NCBI GenBank assembly: GCA_029959085.1
Contig: JARWIR010000024.1
Location: forward strand, 16,604,296-16,668,295
From: Nemophila menziesii
Taxonomy: Eukaryota; Streptophyta; Magnoliopsida; Boraginales; Hydrophyllaceae
Direction of reading: 5' to 3'
DNA length: 64,000 bases
Below are positions 11,561 to 23,065 of this stretch, one piece after another. The notes under the pieces were generated by a model, which worked only from the letters and a program-made list of their open reading frames with translations, was not told the origin of the DNA and searched no databases. Within the stretch, counting starts at the first letter, position 1, and each line of letters opens with the position of its first letter. The position numbers and the translations under genes are program-made.

Positions 11561-11785
11561 TGAAGATGATCATGATCCGTGTGATTTGTGAAGGTCAGGA
11601 CAAGATTGTGGCGGTTTGTTTTGTTCCGTGATTACGATTATCTTCTGATGCATTTTGGTTATGTATTTGTTTAAGAGTTGACCGTTAGTTTGATTGCGGT
11701 TTAGCTTGGCGGAGACATCATATGTCTCTATGTGTTAAGAGATAAAGAGGTACAAGTATACTTAGGTAAGCAGTTACGTCGAACA

Positions 11786-12415
11786 TTTTTTTTTTTTATT
11801 AGTAATCACACGGTCGGATCCTCTGCCTAGTTTCGCAAAGTGGGTCCTAGCACACCGTCTGTCCAGCCCCCTGAATCGCCGTGGAAAATGTTTGAAGGTC
11901 ATGTCACCATGCTCTTCAGCGATCTCTTCAATGCGAGAAACAAAAAGGTTCACTGTCCACCGCTCGACTGACGGTGACTGAATACTTGGATAATCCCAAG
12001 GTTATCCAAAAAACAACCATCTCACGTCCCGGAAAGTTACCTCCTGTTTTGCTGCTTCTAGGATAGCCAATACTTCCCATTCAACAGCAAAATTCACCTA
12101 GCACTGTTTGATGCTGGTCTCCGTGCGCTTGGGCACTTTATCGACTGTAATAATACCAATCCCTGATTGTTCCGCTGGATAAAGGAAAGAGAGATCACAC
12201 GATACGATAACTTCCGCTTCCTGAATATCGTCATTAATATCGACTTTGGGACTACTGCTCATGCGTCCGTTCTCTGCTCTTTGCACGTCGGTAGCCCAAT
12301 CGTTGCCGAAGAGATCGGTCATTCTTGCCAGTGTGGCTCGAATAGCACTCTTTGAGTTGAAATCCATGTTTTCATGAATTTCCTTCCTCTTATGTTTACA
12401 ACACATCCAAGGGAC
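11786..12415 (-). pseudogene. LINE-A 3' end: RNase H remnant and poly-A
   Basis: Minus-strand translation shows decayed LINE RNase H features: a CDLSFLYPAEQSGIGII segment (core strand with the first acidic residue), a helix with LAILEAAK, and a C-terminal trace ending near LDRRCARTHFAKLG. A 12-base T run on the plus strand (11786-11797) is the poly-A tail. This is probably the 3' part of the LINE whose RT ends abruptly at 13510; an LTR (12416-13509) separates them. The part of RT after the QGDP box, including the FADD active site, and the zf-RVT domain are missing, so DNA was lost as well as inserted. Confidence 0.6.
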
Positions 12416-13509
12416 CTTGTGCAGAGAACAGTGATGAAAATCTAACCCTACTGACTATCTAGTTAGGCAAGCCCGTCAAGATTAATACCGCATATTAGAC
12501 GATTATGTGGTGTTGTCTATAATTGAATACCCCGTCAGGGTGACAATCCAACTACTAAAGACAGTTCTAAGATTGGCCAGATCTAGGGCTGGAATATGTC
12601 AAGCACATAATACATATATAATTAAAAGCTCTATCAATTAACTGTCTCTTTCTCAAATAACATTGAATAGTGAAATAAAATTCAAGGATTATACACAATG
12701 AAAATCCAAGCTATGGAAAATTTAGTTCATAACTAAAGAAATAAAACTAAAGATAAAATACCTTACAAACATGGTTAAGACAAGAATCTTAAATAAATTA
12801 CCCTAATGGTAGAGTAGAATGATGGAGAAGAAGAGTTTGTGACTCTCCAACTCCTTGTCTTTCTCTACAAGTCAACTTGCTTCTCTGAATGATCTCTAAG
12901 TGTAATATTGATTAAGAACTGAACAAGGACATGTTTATAAAGGTAGGTAGTCATATATAGGTGTTAGGTTGAAATATAGGTCATGGGCCAAGTCTTGGAG
13001 TCCTAATCTAACTCAAACTCGTTTTCCTTAGGGACTGGTTGACCTTTGGAGTTTGTAAAAACATGACTCTTTTGTTACAACTCCAAATCCAGTGATCTTG
13101 GTATCAAAACTACCGCAATCAAATATCTTTTCATAAAGGCTTCCCCAAATTTCTTGTCAATTTTATGTAGCATTAAAAATACTACACGTCTTCACAGCTG
13201 GACAACAACTTTAGACAACTTTTGCACTGTCCTAAAACCAGTTTCTTTCCTTTTAACTCTTAATTTCGCCTTAGATATTCTTTCCTCAACTCCTTACAAT
13301 GATTTGGCATATAATCATCATTGTACCTAATATCTTCACATTTAAATCACAAATTACCCTAAAAATGCTCTAAAAGTAATAAACATCTAACTCAAGGCAT
13401 GAATTGAGAAACTAACAATTCAAAGGGAAAAATATCTCAACTAAGAACATAGTACACCTAAAATGATGTCTCGTGAATATATTAATGTATCAAAAATATG
13501 GAGACATCA
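12416..13509 (-). mobile_element. Athila/Tat-like LTR copy 2 (truncated), inside LINE-A
   Basis: On the minus strand it starts tgatgtctcc at 13509, the same terminus as the LTRs at 4305 and 17342. It follows the 17342 LTR in order: the early gagacatcattttaggtgta motif, the segment with cctaacacctatata, and the block actagatagtcagtagggtt. Homology fades near 12416, about 400 bp short of a full LTR, and RNase H sequence begins there. The 5' border cuts LINE RT coding sequence cleanly, so this is an insertion. No target duplication survives at the truncated end. Confidence 0.75.
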
Positions 13510-16500
13510 ACTGGCCTCTTTCGCATCAATCAAGCTAATAAGGGATTCCTTCATAAGTGAAAATGAAAGTAGGGATATGGGATCTCCCTGTCCTTGTCTA
13601 AGTCCTATGTCTGGTGTAAAATTGGGCAGTCGTTCTCCATTCAATGTGATTTGGAAATAAACCGTAGCAATACAGTTTTCGATCCACTTGATCCATTTTT
13701 TATTATAGCCTAGCCTTCCAAGCATCAGAAGAAAAAAGTCCCACCGGAACTCGGTCGTATGCTTTGGCCATGTCTAATTTGATTGTTGCCATGTGTTGCT
13801 TGTGTTTTATATTTCGCTTCATGTAGAACGAGATTTCATGTGCAATGAGAGTATTGTCTTGAATTGTGCGACCCTTGATGAAAGCCGATTGGGTCGACAA
13901 GGTAATGTTCTTCATGAGAGCCTATAACCTGCCAATTTTTTTGATATGATTTTGTATCAATTCACACGTGAAATAAGTCTATAATCACACACTCCTTCTT
14001 GTACATCCCATTTTGGTATCAATGTAATTAGCATTTCATTAAGTTATTCCAACGAAATATTATTATTGAAAAAGGCTCGCACCATAAGTAACACGTTATC
14101 TTGAATAATGTCCCAGTATTACAAGTAAAATATCTTGTTAAGTTCGTCTGGTCCTAGGGCTTTCCCAGTAGCTCTCCTTACCTCATCCATGTCGGGCATG
14201 GCTGTTAGCATAATATTCATATCATCAGTAATTTTAGGTTTTATGAATTTGAACGCCTCTTGCATATTGTCTCCGCCCGTATCTGTGAAAAGATCTTTAT
14301 AGTATGTTGAGAATGCATCTTTGATAGCATCCTTAAAGACTCAATACAATTCCTAGAAGAGCCCTTAATGGTTAGAATCTTGTTATTGTTTCATTGTTGA
14401 GTTGCAACTGCAAAGAAACATGTAGTGTTCTTGTCGCTGAAATGGATCCCATTCAGTCTTTCCCCGTTTGCCCAATATTTCTCTTCTCGACTCCATAACG
14501 TGTGAAGTTGTGCCCGAATGATTACTTCTTCATCTTGCGCCCTTTGCCAATATGATTCATTATTGATTCTTGTTAGTTATGTTTCAAGTTCCCTGATGGG
14601 CCTCTTGTTGTTAGAAAAGGTATGTTTGCTTTAGATTTTTAGTGCCAACGTAGTGTCGTTTATTTTATCTAGGAATGCAACAAAGGACTCTAAGGCCCCC
14701 CGGGTATCCCCAAGCTTGTTGTATAATGATTCGGCACTCTGGATAGTCCATCCACAACGTCTCAAATTTAAAAAAAGTTTCAAATTTTGTTGTTCGTCCA
14801 TTACACATCAGTATTAATGGGGAGTGATCAGAACCAATTGTCGGTGGGACACAAACTACTGCATTTGGGAAGTTGTCGCTCCATGAGGTACTCACAAAAG
14901 CTCTATCAATCTTTGTTTTAACAAGGTTTCCGTCTAGTCAACGGTTAGACGAGGTGTAAAAGTTGTCATACAATTTCAGTTCGAATATAGTGTTAGAAGC
15001 ACTAAATGAGTTAAACATCAAAATATGTTGTGGAAATAGTAGGATTACGACTGAATTTTTCTCTCTCCTTCAGAATGTGATTAAATTCCCCAATAATAAC
15101 CAAGATTTTTTGTGGTTGTTTTCCACTTAGTTTATGTATACAAGTATTCTATCTTTATAAGTCGTATGGGCATGGATACAAACAAGGTATTACGGAAACA
15201 CACTATCATTAATACGAGAAATAACAAAGTATGGAGAAACATTTACAATACTAATACTAAAGTTCGACTTCTACAAAAGGATGATACCCCCGAAATAAAG
15301 ATCAACTCCCGATGGAACCTTAACAAAATGACAATCAAAACCTAGTTGCCTAATAAGTAGAGGAGCATCAACTAGACATCATCGTTTCAAAAAAACAAGC
15401 TAGACTAGATTTATGGTCACCTAATAAAGCTTTCAAAATATGAATTGTAAGAGGGGAACAAATCCCCTAATAGTTCCAAATGCAAAGAGTCACTTAATCC
15501 TTGTGGCCCCAGCCGGGGGACCGCGTCCTCTAAGAACCTAATCACCGTCCCCATCTAACTTCCTTTGATCCTCATATATTCACGATGAAACTCTGTCATG
15601 CTATCAGATCCTGTCACGCTCCCCTCCACCCATTATCCCTCCCACTCTCCAAGTTGCCTGATTCCCCTTCTTCCAGGTCTTCGTTTGATCACCTAGATAC
15701 ATATACGCACCAACCCCATACAAGTCTATGAAGTCACTATCACTCAAGTTTGTGTTGGGCCCTTGGTCCCATTTCTCAGTAGATGGTGAAGAGTTTAAGT
15801 ATATTTCCATGTCTTGCTCCTCCACTCTCTTTACCTTAGCCTTAAAATTGCCCCATGTCATTTCTGAATCTTACCAATTCCACCCACTTAAGCCATGAAC
15901 CCAGACCATCGCTTCAGCATGGACAGTTTGTCCATCCCAACATATCTTCCCTTGGTACCACCATTATTAGTACTGCCACCTTTCCCATTACCTTGGGACA
16001 CCCCTTGACTAACACCTTGCTTCTCAACCAACACCCCACTGATTGGAAAAATTTCAGTACTAACTATTTCCCCTGCTTTGCCAAATGCTATTGCCTTACC
16101 AATTGTGTCTCTGTCCTCCCCCGTGCTATTAATCACCATTTTCTTTTGTTTCAGAAACTTACCTGATGCCACTGCATCCTTAAGAACATCAAGTATCCTC
16201 TTTGCATGTTCATCATGATGGCGCACTACTGCGTCAGTGACCCCCCCTCACATCATTTATCCATTTGGTTCTAGTTTCCTTGCATCGCCCACACCTTGGT
16301 TGTGGAGGACTATCATCGTCCCTATCCCATCGGAAACCCGGTATTGGCTTGCTGAAACCCCACCATAATTTTCTTGCGTATTGCAAATAACGGCCCCTTA
16401 GGAGGGTCACGAACAACGTTTCCAGAACTCCACGTCACCAGCCAAAGGTTACGCATATCATTCATGTCACGATCCGATGGTTTTTTACAATTTTTTCTTT

Positions 16501-17200
16501 TGTGTCTGAGTTTGCCACATGCAAAGCAGAATAACCCAACCTGTTCATACTTAAAACATACCCATCCCACGTCATCCGCCTGTCTGAGGTAAGTACTTGG
16601 TGGGAGAGGCTCAAAAATATTAATGTTCACCCTATAATGGAGCATTGGGACTTCCACAACATCATCCATCAGATAGTCTTACTCTTCCAAACCAAGAAAT
16701 TTCTCCTACAGAGCCTTATTATTCTTCAAAGATTTTAGCGGAAATGATAACTTAGTAACTTCAATCCATGAAGATGATGTATTAATCGGTACCTCATGAA
16801 ACCTTCCCATCTCCGGCCATTTGTTCATACCCACGTGTAATCCCAAAAATATTTGTGGCCTTAAGTTCCAAATCCTCACGAATTATTCAGTCTCCTCAAT
16901 CTCCAGATTGAAGATGTTATGTCGTATTCTTAAGTATTTGAACCTCTCTCAAAACAGCCACCTGTCTGAGATCACCTTACGTAACCTCGTCGCGCTAATC
17001 TTAGTATCCTGATGATATGAAGGACTATCGCCACCATGCCATCTTGTTACTCGACACACTTAACCTTCGTCTCCAACCTGACCACTCTGAAGTCTTCGTC
17101 ATTTTTCTCATCAACGGCGCTCAAGGGTAATTCATGTCTAGTAAATGTAGCCATGTTCCTATAGTAGCATACAATGACCATAAACCTAATTCTTGGGTTT
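13510..17200 (-). pseudogene. LINE-A: gag-like, endonuclease and RT N-terminal regions (degenerate L1)
   Basis: Read on the minus strand. A gag-like ORF1 begins near 17153 and carries a zinc knuckle at about 16560-16490 (CFACGKLRHKRKNC). An AP-endonuclease relic follows, ending with GSDHSPLIL (about 14815-14840). Next come RT blocks: GKALGPDELNK (about 14150), AFIKGRTIQDNTLIAHE (about 13870), KLDMAKAYDRV (about 13770) and GLRQGQGDPIS (about 13590). RT stops at the LTR inserted at 13509. Frameshifts and stops occur throughout, so no protein can be made. The two-ORF order (gag, then EN-RT-RNase H) is that of plant L1 elements. Confidence 0.82.
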
Positions 17201-17336
17201 AAGAAAAAGATATGGTTGGCTCTAGGTGTGGTAGCGTAGGAGATATAAAAGCTTTTATTTTTAGGGTTATAAGCAGAGAATATAGGAATTGTTAAGCCTT
17301 TAAGAGGATGAAGCTGTTTAAATTAGTAAGACATAC

Positions 17337-18834
17337 CGTGGTGATGTCTCCGTATTTGTGATATAATAATCTAGTTTTGAGACATCATTTTAAGTGTATT
17401 TGATTAATTAATTATAGATTTTTATTCGTATTTTGATATATTCTTATTTCTTGTCTTGATTTGATGAATTATTATTTTTAGATCATAATTGGTTTAATTT
17501 GTATGTTAATGTGAAGCTTTAAAGATATATAGAATATAATTAGATGTCAAATCAATTATAAAGAGATAAGGAAAGAAGATATGAAAGGAATCAAGAGATT
17601 AAAGGAAGTAGAGATAAAATAGGAGAGAAAAAGCTGTCAAGTAATCTAAAATTCTGAAGTCACGTCCACTAAAGTGAAGATAACTTCAAATTAGCTTTGA
17701 ATTTGTATTAGTAATCAAAATAGAAAGCATAGATCATTCCGACGCGGTCGTTTCGATATAAAGTAGGAAAAAATCAGACCAGTAACGAAGGAGGTACGAT
17801 CAAAACAAGACAATAGCATTTATCCCTTCTCTTATATTTTAGGAAACGAATTTGAGTTGGACTTTGACTCAAATTACTTGCCTTATACTCCAATATTTCG
17901 ACCTAGGGTCTTCCTAACACCTATAAATACACCCTCTTATCATTATAAACATATCTTGGTCAGCCTTTAGACCAAGAAGAAGCCTACATCAAGAGAAGAG
18001 AAGATTAGAAGGAGTTGTACAACAAATCATGCCTTCCCAATCCTTCAAATTTGTAATTGTTTTTCCTTCTTTCTCTAGTATGAACTCATTTTTTATATCT
18101 ATTATAATTTGGGATGTTCTCATTTAATTTAAATTAGTGTTTTATTCTCTGCTTATATGTGTTTTGATTTATTGTCGGTAGTTCTTACGGTTGCAAACAT
18201 ATAGGATTACCTTAATAATAGTTAGATGGTCAACCAAAAGGGGTGTCTAATTATTGAAACACCACATAAACGTCTAGTGTGCGACAGTGATCTGGAAGGG
18301 ATTGCCTAACTAGATAGTCATTAGGGTTTGAAATTAACCACCGATCATTGCGCAGGGTCCCCTTACCCAAGTCCCCCTGGTAATTGTTAGGTCGCCACCT
18401 AAGTCCACCCAGAAGGGGGTTAGGAGGAAAATCCTGACTATTGCATATCACACAATTCTCCCTTACATAAATAGGTTATAACAAGGCTAGTGGGGAGTAC
18501 TTGCTAGATCTCGAGCTAAACTCTCATACTATCTTGATCTATTTGTTTATTTTCCTGTCTTTAATTTATTTAGTTAATTGTTAGAGTCTTAAAAACCCAA
18601 CAAATATTTCCAAGTCTTTTATTTTCAGCATATTATTCTGCTAGCTTTCTTATTTTCACTTTATATTGCATAAGTTCTTCCTAACTTTTGTAGTCTCTGA
18701 GGAACGAATCTTACTTACTATTAAAAATTACATACAATATGTGATACTTGCAGTGAGTAACGTGTTTAGGTTAGGGTGATTATTTACATCTTATTTTATC
18801 AGTATTTCATCACGCCCTAACTGACACCACGTGG
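17337..18834 (+). mobile_element. Solo LTR of the Athila/Tat-like family, with 5-bp target duplication
   Basis: The LTR runs from 17342 (tgatgtctcc) to 18829 (ctgacacca), 1488 bp. It is flanked by the direct repeat cgtgg at 17337-17341 and 18830-18834, the 5-bp duplication made by retroviral-type integrases. No PBS, PPT or coding region adjoins either end, so it is a solo LTR left by recombination between two LTRs. It lies just beyond the 5' end of LINE-A, in opposite orientation to LTR copy 2, so the LINE body is bracketed by two inverted copies. Confidence 0.87.
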
Positions 18835-19649
18835 AAATGGCCATTTTCACCTTCTCACCAAGTCCTTTATCTTACAACAAGAAACTTACCCTTTTAAATG
18901 TGTAAGAATATATTTTACAAGATAATGGACAAAATTATCAAAAGATGAAAGATAAAGGATCAAATAGGTAATTTACACCTCCAAATGTGTTTCCAGGGAG
19001 CTGTAGGAGATACCCTTCATAAAATGATGTTCATAATCCCAGTTTCACTCCAGGATTGTTTACTATGGGCCTTTTTGAAATTTAAATATTGTGGCTGTAT
19101 ACTAACTTTTGGAATACGGGTTCATTGTTTATAGTTGGTTGTATGTATGACACTTTAAATTAGCTGATTATAGAGTAAATTACCATTTAATCCTTTTATC
19201 TTTCCATATTTTGATTGTTTAGTCCCTTATATTGCCAAAATGTTTTCAATTTTGTTACAACCACGGGCAGAGCTACCTTGGCTTCGTAGACTTTGAAATA
19301 ACTTATTTTGACCCCTAAACAATTTATATTATTACCTTATGTCACCCCAAACTTTTATAATATGTCACTTGGTTCAAAATGTAAGATCTTTTTGGCTTTA
19401 TATACAATGAACTAACACTGGAAAAAACGCAAATATACAATGAATGTTTGCCGAGTGAACAAATTATGAGAATAAGTTGGTTGAAGTGGAGGACTTTTGG
19501 CCTTCTGGATCGGCTGATGAAACTTATTAGTTATTCCATGTAAGTTTACAATAATCTATTCTCGAGTATATTTTATTGAACTAGTTGTAATATGATTATT
19601 AATCTTACGTCAAGGTCCTATGGTGAAATAACTCCTCTGAAGGTAGTTG
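18835..19649. other. Intergenic, no gene seen
   Basis: AT-rich. Around 19180-19250 there is a short taatcctttt / tagtccctta motif pair resembling ends of unclassified plant repeats. No coding domain found. Confidence 0.35.
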
Positions 19650-21165
19650 ATCTTTTGTTAATTAGAATAATATGTTGTATAAGTTAGATGTTCAAATAGA
19701 GTTAATAGTGAAATATATCGACAATGATATAAATGATAATAGAGAATTTTGAAATAAAAAAAATGCTACTTGTATCACAAAGGTTTTGAAGAAACCTATA
19801 TTTAATTATGGAGATACGTTCTCATTAATATATTATTGATACGATGTAGTGATGATTAGACGGATATTAAAGTTCTTGATGAAAACAATAGGTGCTCAAA
19901 GCACCATAGGTGCCCAAACACGAAAGGTTTTTGAAACACAACAAGTGTTTAAAGCACGATAGGTTCTAGGGGTACTTAAAGCGTCTAAATTTTAAGTTCT
20001 CAAAAATCGAGAAGTGCCTGAAGTTTAAAAGGTCCTAAAAACATAATTTAATTAAAGCATGAGAGACAATTGTCTGAATTGGGAAAGAATAATCAGAATA
20101 ATTGTTGTCATAATTCATCTCATAATTAGAAGGATGCGACATTTATGTGTTATACTCTTTTTCCTTTACTGTGATTTATTTCACTGGGGTTTCCTAGTAA
20201 GGCTTTAATGAAGCATGCCAAATATTCATTGTCAAAAGTAGTATATCCTTTTTTCTTAATTTAGAAAATGATATTACTAACACTCAATACCCTCAAGTGA
20301 AAATCTAGAAGATTTGCTAATTAAAGTTTTATTAACAACGACAATTAAGGTACAAGTCTAAAAGTATCAAATGTATTAGGAAATATGTAATGTCGTAATG
20401 AGGAGGAGAATATACTAAAACTTTACACTCTGTTCCCTTCACCACAGTTTTTTCCATTGGGTTTTTTTGGTAAGATTCTAACGAGGCAGATTAAATATGT
20501 GTCATCACCCAAGAAATGATCTACTCCTTTTCCTTCTTCAAGTTTTGACCCAATAGGTTTTCTTGATAAGGTTTTAATGACACCTATATTTTAGTGAATA
20601 TTCAAGAGGGAGTGGTATGAAATATTTATTTAAGCGGATATTTCAACAAATCTGAGAGAAGTGTGATTTGTTTCCAATAAGAAATATACCAACAATATCG
20701 TATGAGAATGTTGTTGCTTGTATCACAAATTCAAAATTGCTATATCATAGGCGATAGAACGAAACATATATTACCTAAATATTTTTACACAAAGAAGCTA
20801 CAGAATAATGAAGATATTGTCATTCATCAAATACAACCATATAACAATCTTGTTGATATATTGTCAAAGTATTGTGAATCACAAAATTCATGAAAATAGT
20901 TCTTAATATTTAATTGAGCCAATTCAAGGATCTTTTACCAGTATCAGGGGAAGCGTGAGCAAATCCACCGTACTCTTTCATTTACGTTCATATTTTATCC
21001 CACTGAGAGTTCTTTTGACAAGATTTTAATGCGGTAATGGTTTACGTTGACAAGTACCATATTATTATGTACTTTTTTTCTTCGATCAAGTTTTGTCCAA
21101 CTAGAGTTTTCTTGGCCAGATTTTAGTGAGATATATGTCGTAATAGACAGACATCTAAGAAGAAA
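19650..21165 (+). pseudogene. Copia-derived element 1, 3' internal region with short RNase H relic
   Basis: The region carries an array of about six 18-bp motifs (ataggtgctcaaagcacc type, 19888-19990). It also has about five scattered copies of a 65-bp block whose core resembles cccactgggttttcttg (near 20190, 20450, 20560, 21000, 21100). A fragment of Ty1-copia RNase H lies at 20702-20893: the GDRTKHILPKYFY segment and NNLVDILSK are its C-terminal signatures. The rest of pol is absent. The LTR at 21166 follows, so this is the 3' end of the element. The copy at the right end of the window (63110 onward) shares the same noncoding order. Confidence 0.7.
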
Positions 21166-21361
21166 TGTTATGGGGAATACATAAATATAATTATGTGGAT
21201 GTCTAAAAAGTATGAGTTACATGAAAATTACAAATGCATCAAGTGAATGGTCGTATATTGCCTATAAATATAAGACTCGTTTCATTGTAATACTACTAGT
21301 TTTAAAATACAAGAACCATATTCTTTATATCTTTATCTATTTTTCTATTTTCTTTATAACA
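21166..21361 (+). mobile_element. 3' LTR of copia-derived element 1
   Basis: 196-bp LTR starting tgttatggggaatacat and ending ttctttataaca. It is closely similar to the LTR at 60292-60493. A TATA-like tataaatataag stretch lies near 21266. A purine-rich tract (aagaagaaa) precedes it as a possible polypurine tract. Confidence 0.75.
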
Positions 21362-21432
21362 TATTTGTTATTTTTGTTTACTATTATAAATTTTTCAAAT
21401 TAATGGTTCCGTATGATAAACATACAAAATTA

Positions 21433-23030
21433 AAAGAACAAACAAAAACGCTCTCTAGAAACAAAGGAAAACTAGCCGTTATAGGCAAAATAGCTTCGAT
21501 TTCTTCATTCGATCCAATGATTCCAAGCCCACCAGATAAGGTGGGTGGATATGCGCCATCACCACACAGAGTGACCTCAACCCAGGACATCATGGCCATC
21601 GATGGTGGGGAGGAGAGTGACGCGGCGGCAATGGAAATGACCAGCACGGCACTGATAATCGCAGAGAAATTTCCGCCTCTCACGGCGGTGAATAATCGAC
21701 AAAATAAAAGGGCAAGGGATGGAGCCGAATTGGATGCATCAAGCAATCAACAAACAAGGCCAATTGGGCATTCTTTCCGCACGTCAACGATCTTTCCGCC
21801 AAAGAAAACTTCAGGTTGGCATACTGCTTCAACTGGTAAAAATTTAGTCATTCCGAAAATCATAGACAGTGGTGAAATTAAGATTAATAGAGATAATACT
21901 TTTGAAAGTGATCCTTTTGCATTATTTAAAGATGATGTTTCTCTGGAATATTGTGAAATTCCACAAGTATTGAGAACCAGGGAAGAAATAATTGAAGGTA
22001 TTCAATTATGGAACAACACAGTAGTAGTGAGACTTCTGGGTTATAAGGTAGGATTCAGTTATCTGATAGCTATGTTACAGAAGATATGGAGTCCCAAAGG
22101 AATGATAGAGTTAGTTGATGTGGGGTATGGGTATTATATGGTTAAGTTTGCTATAAAATAAGATTGCGATTTTGCTTTAACAGGGGTGCCGTGGCTTATT
22201 TATGACAGATACCTAGTAGTTAGGGAAAGGACACCAAGTTTTAAACCACATATTGATTCAATTACTACTAATACGGCGTGGGTGCGGATCTCCAATGTGG
22301 GAATGCAGAATTATACGGCTCGTATTCTTCGTAAAATGGGTAATTTGATGGGTAAGACAGTTAGGATCGACCCCTTGACAAAAGCAAGGAAAAAAGGGAA
22401 CTACGCGAGGCTCGCAGTAGAGCTTGATTTGGAAAAGGCGCTTGTGCCAAAAATTAACATTGGAGGGGAGGTTTGTCTAGTAGAGTATGAGGGTCTTCAC
22501 CTTGTGTGTTTTGAGTGCGGGAAATTTGGTCACTAAAGGGATAAATGTAAAGGAAACTCAAGTCAAGACTCGGAAGATTCGGGAAGTAATGAGGAGGATA
22601 TTAATGTGGAGCAAAATAAATAATATACAAAAAACAATTGGGTAAATAATACTTATGGGGATTGGATGACGGTTAAGCGAGGTGGTAAAGGTAAGAATAA
22701 GGTTAATAATGGCAATAAAAGTGGCTACCGGGGAGGTTCGGGTAAAGAACTTGGTACCAGATTCGATTCTATATATATTGAGGAAGGTAACAAGTTTACG
22801 GCTGATTTTGAATTGGGTAGCTCAGGTGGGAAGCAAGTCGAGGCTAATGTTGGGACCAAAAATAGAGTGGGGGATGTTGGTGCGTCTTTAGGTAATCAAA
22901 AGGCTAGAAATGAAGGGGTACACAAAATATTAGTGGCACCGGATTTCGAAAGTAGGCGCCAACTTGCAACGGTTCCGGAAGTGGTTCTTGTCATAAAGGA
23001 AAGTAGGTGCGAGCTCATCATGTACTAAAT
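21433..23030 (+). pseudogene. LINE-B ORF1 (DUF4283-like gag with CCHC knuckle)
   Basis: The ORF1 protein of plant L1s binds element RNA. The N-terminal part contains PPKKTSGWHTA (about 21800-21830). A DUF4283-like region follows with VRLLGYKVGFSYL (about 22030-22065) and, after a stop at 22159, PWLIYDRYLVVRE (22189-22225). A CCHC knuckle CFECGKFGH starts at 22507, but a TAA replaces the next codon before RDKC. A basic Gly/Lys/Asn-rich tail (22666-23028) follows. LINE-C at 41.7 kb shares the GWHSA and LLGYKVGYNYL segments, so the two belong to one subfamily. The frame is broken in at least two places. Confidence 0.75.
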
Positions 23031-23065
23031 CTAGACATAAAGGAAAGGGAAAAGAAAGTGGTTAT

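Noticed and set aside
12400..12440. 5-bp target duplication for LTR copy 2
   Set aside because: The flank at the start is ccagt (minus strand), but no matching ccagt was found at the truncated end.
15855..16166. Plus-strand 103-codon frame in LINE-A
   Set aside because: Antisense to LINE-A ORF1; the minus strand holds the conserved zinc knuckle.
12416..18834. Mutator-like transposon with long terminal inverted repeats
   Set aside because: The inverted 1-kb sequences are LTRs with TG/CA ends, one carrying its own 5-bp duplication; the interior is a LINE.
21384..21746. Minus-strand 120-codon frame over LINE-B ORF1
   Set aside because: Antisense shadow of the LINE gag frame, with no domain.
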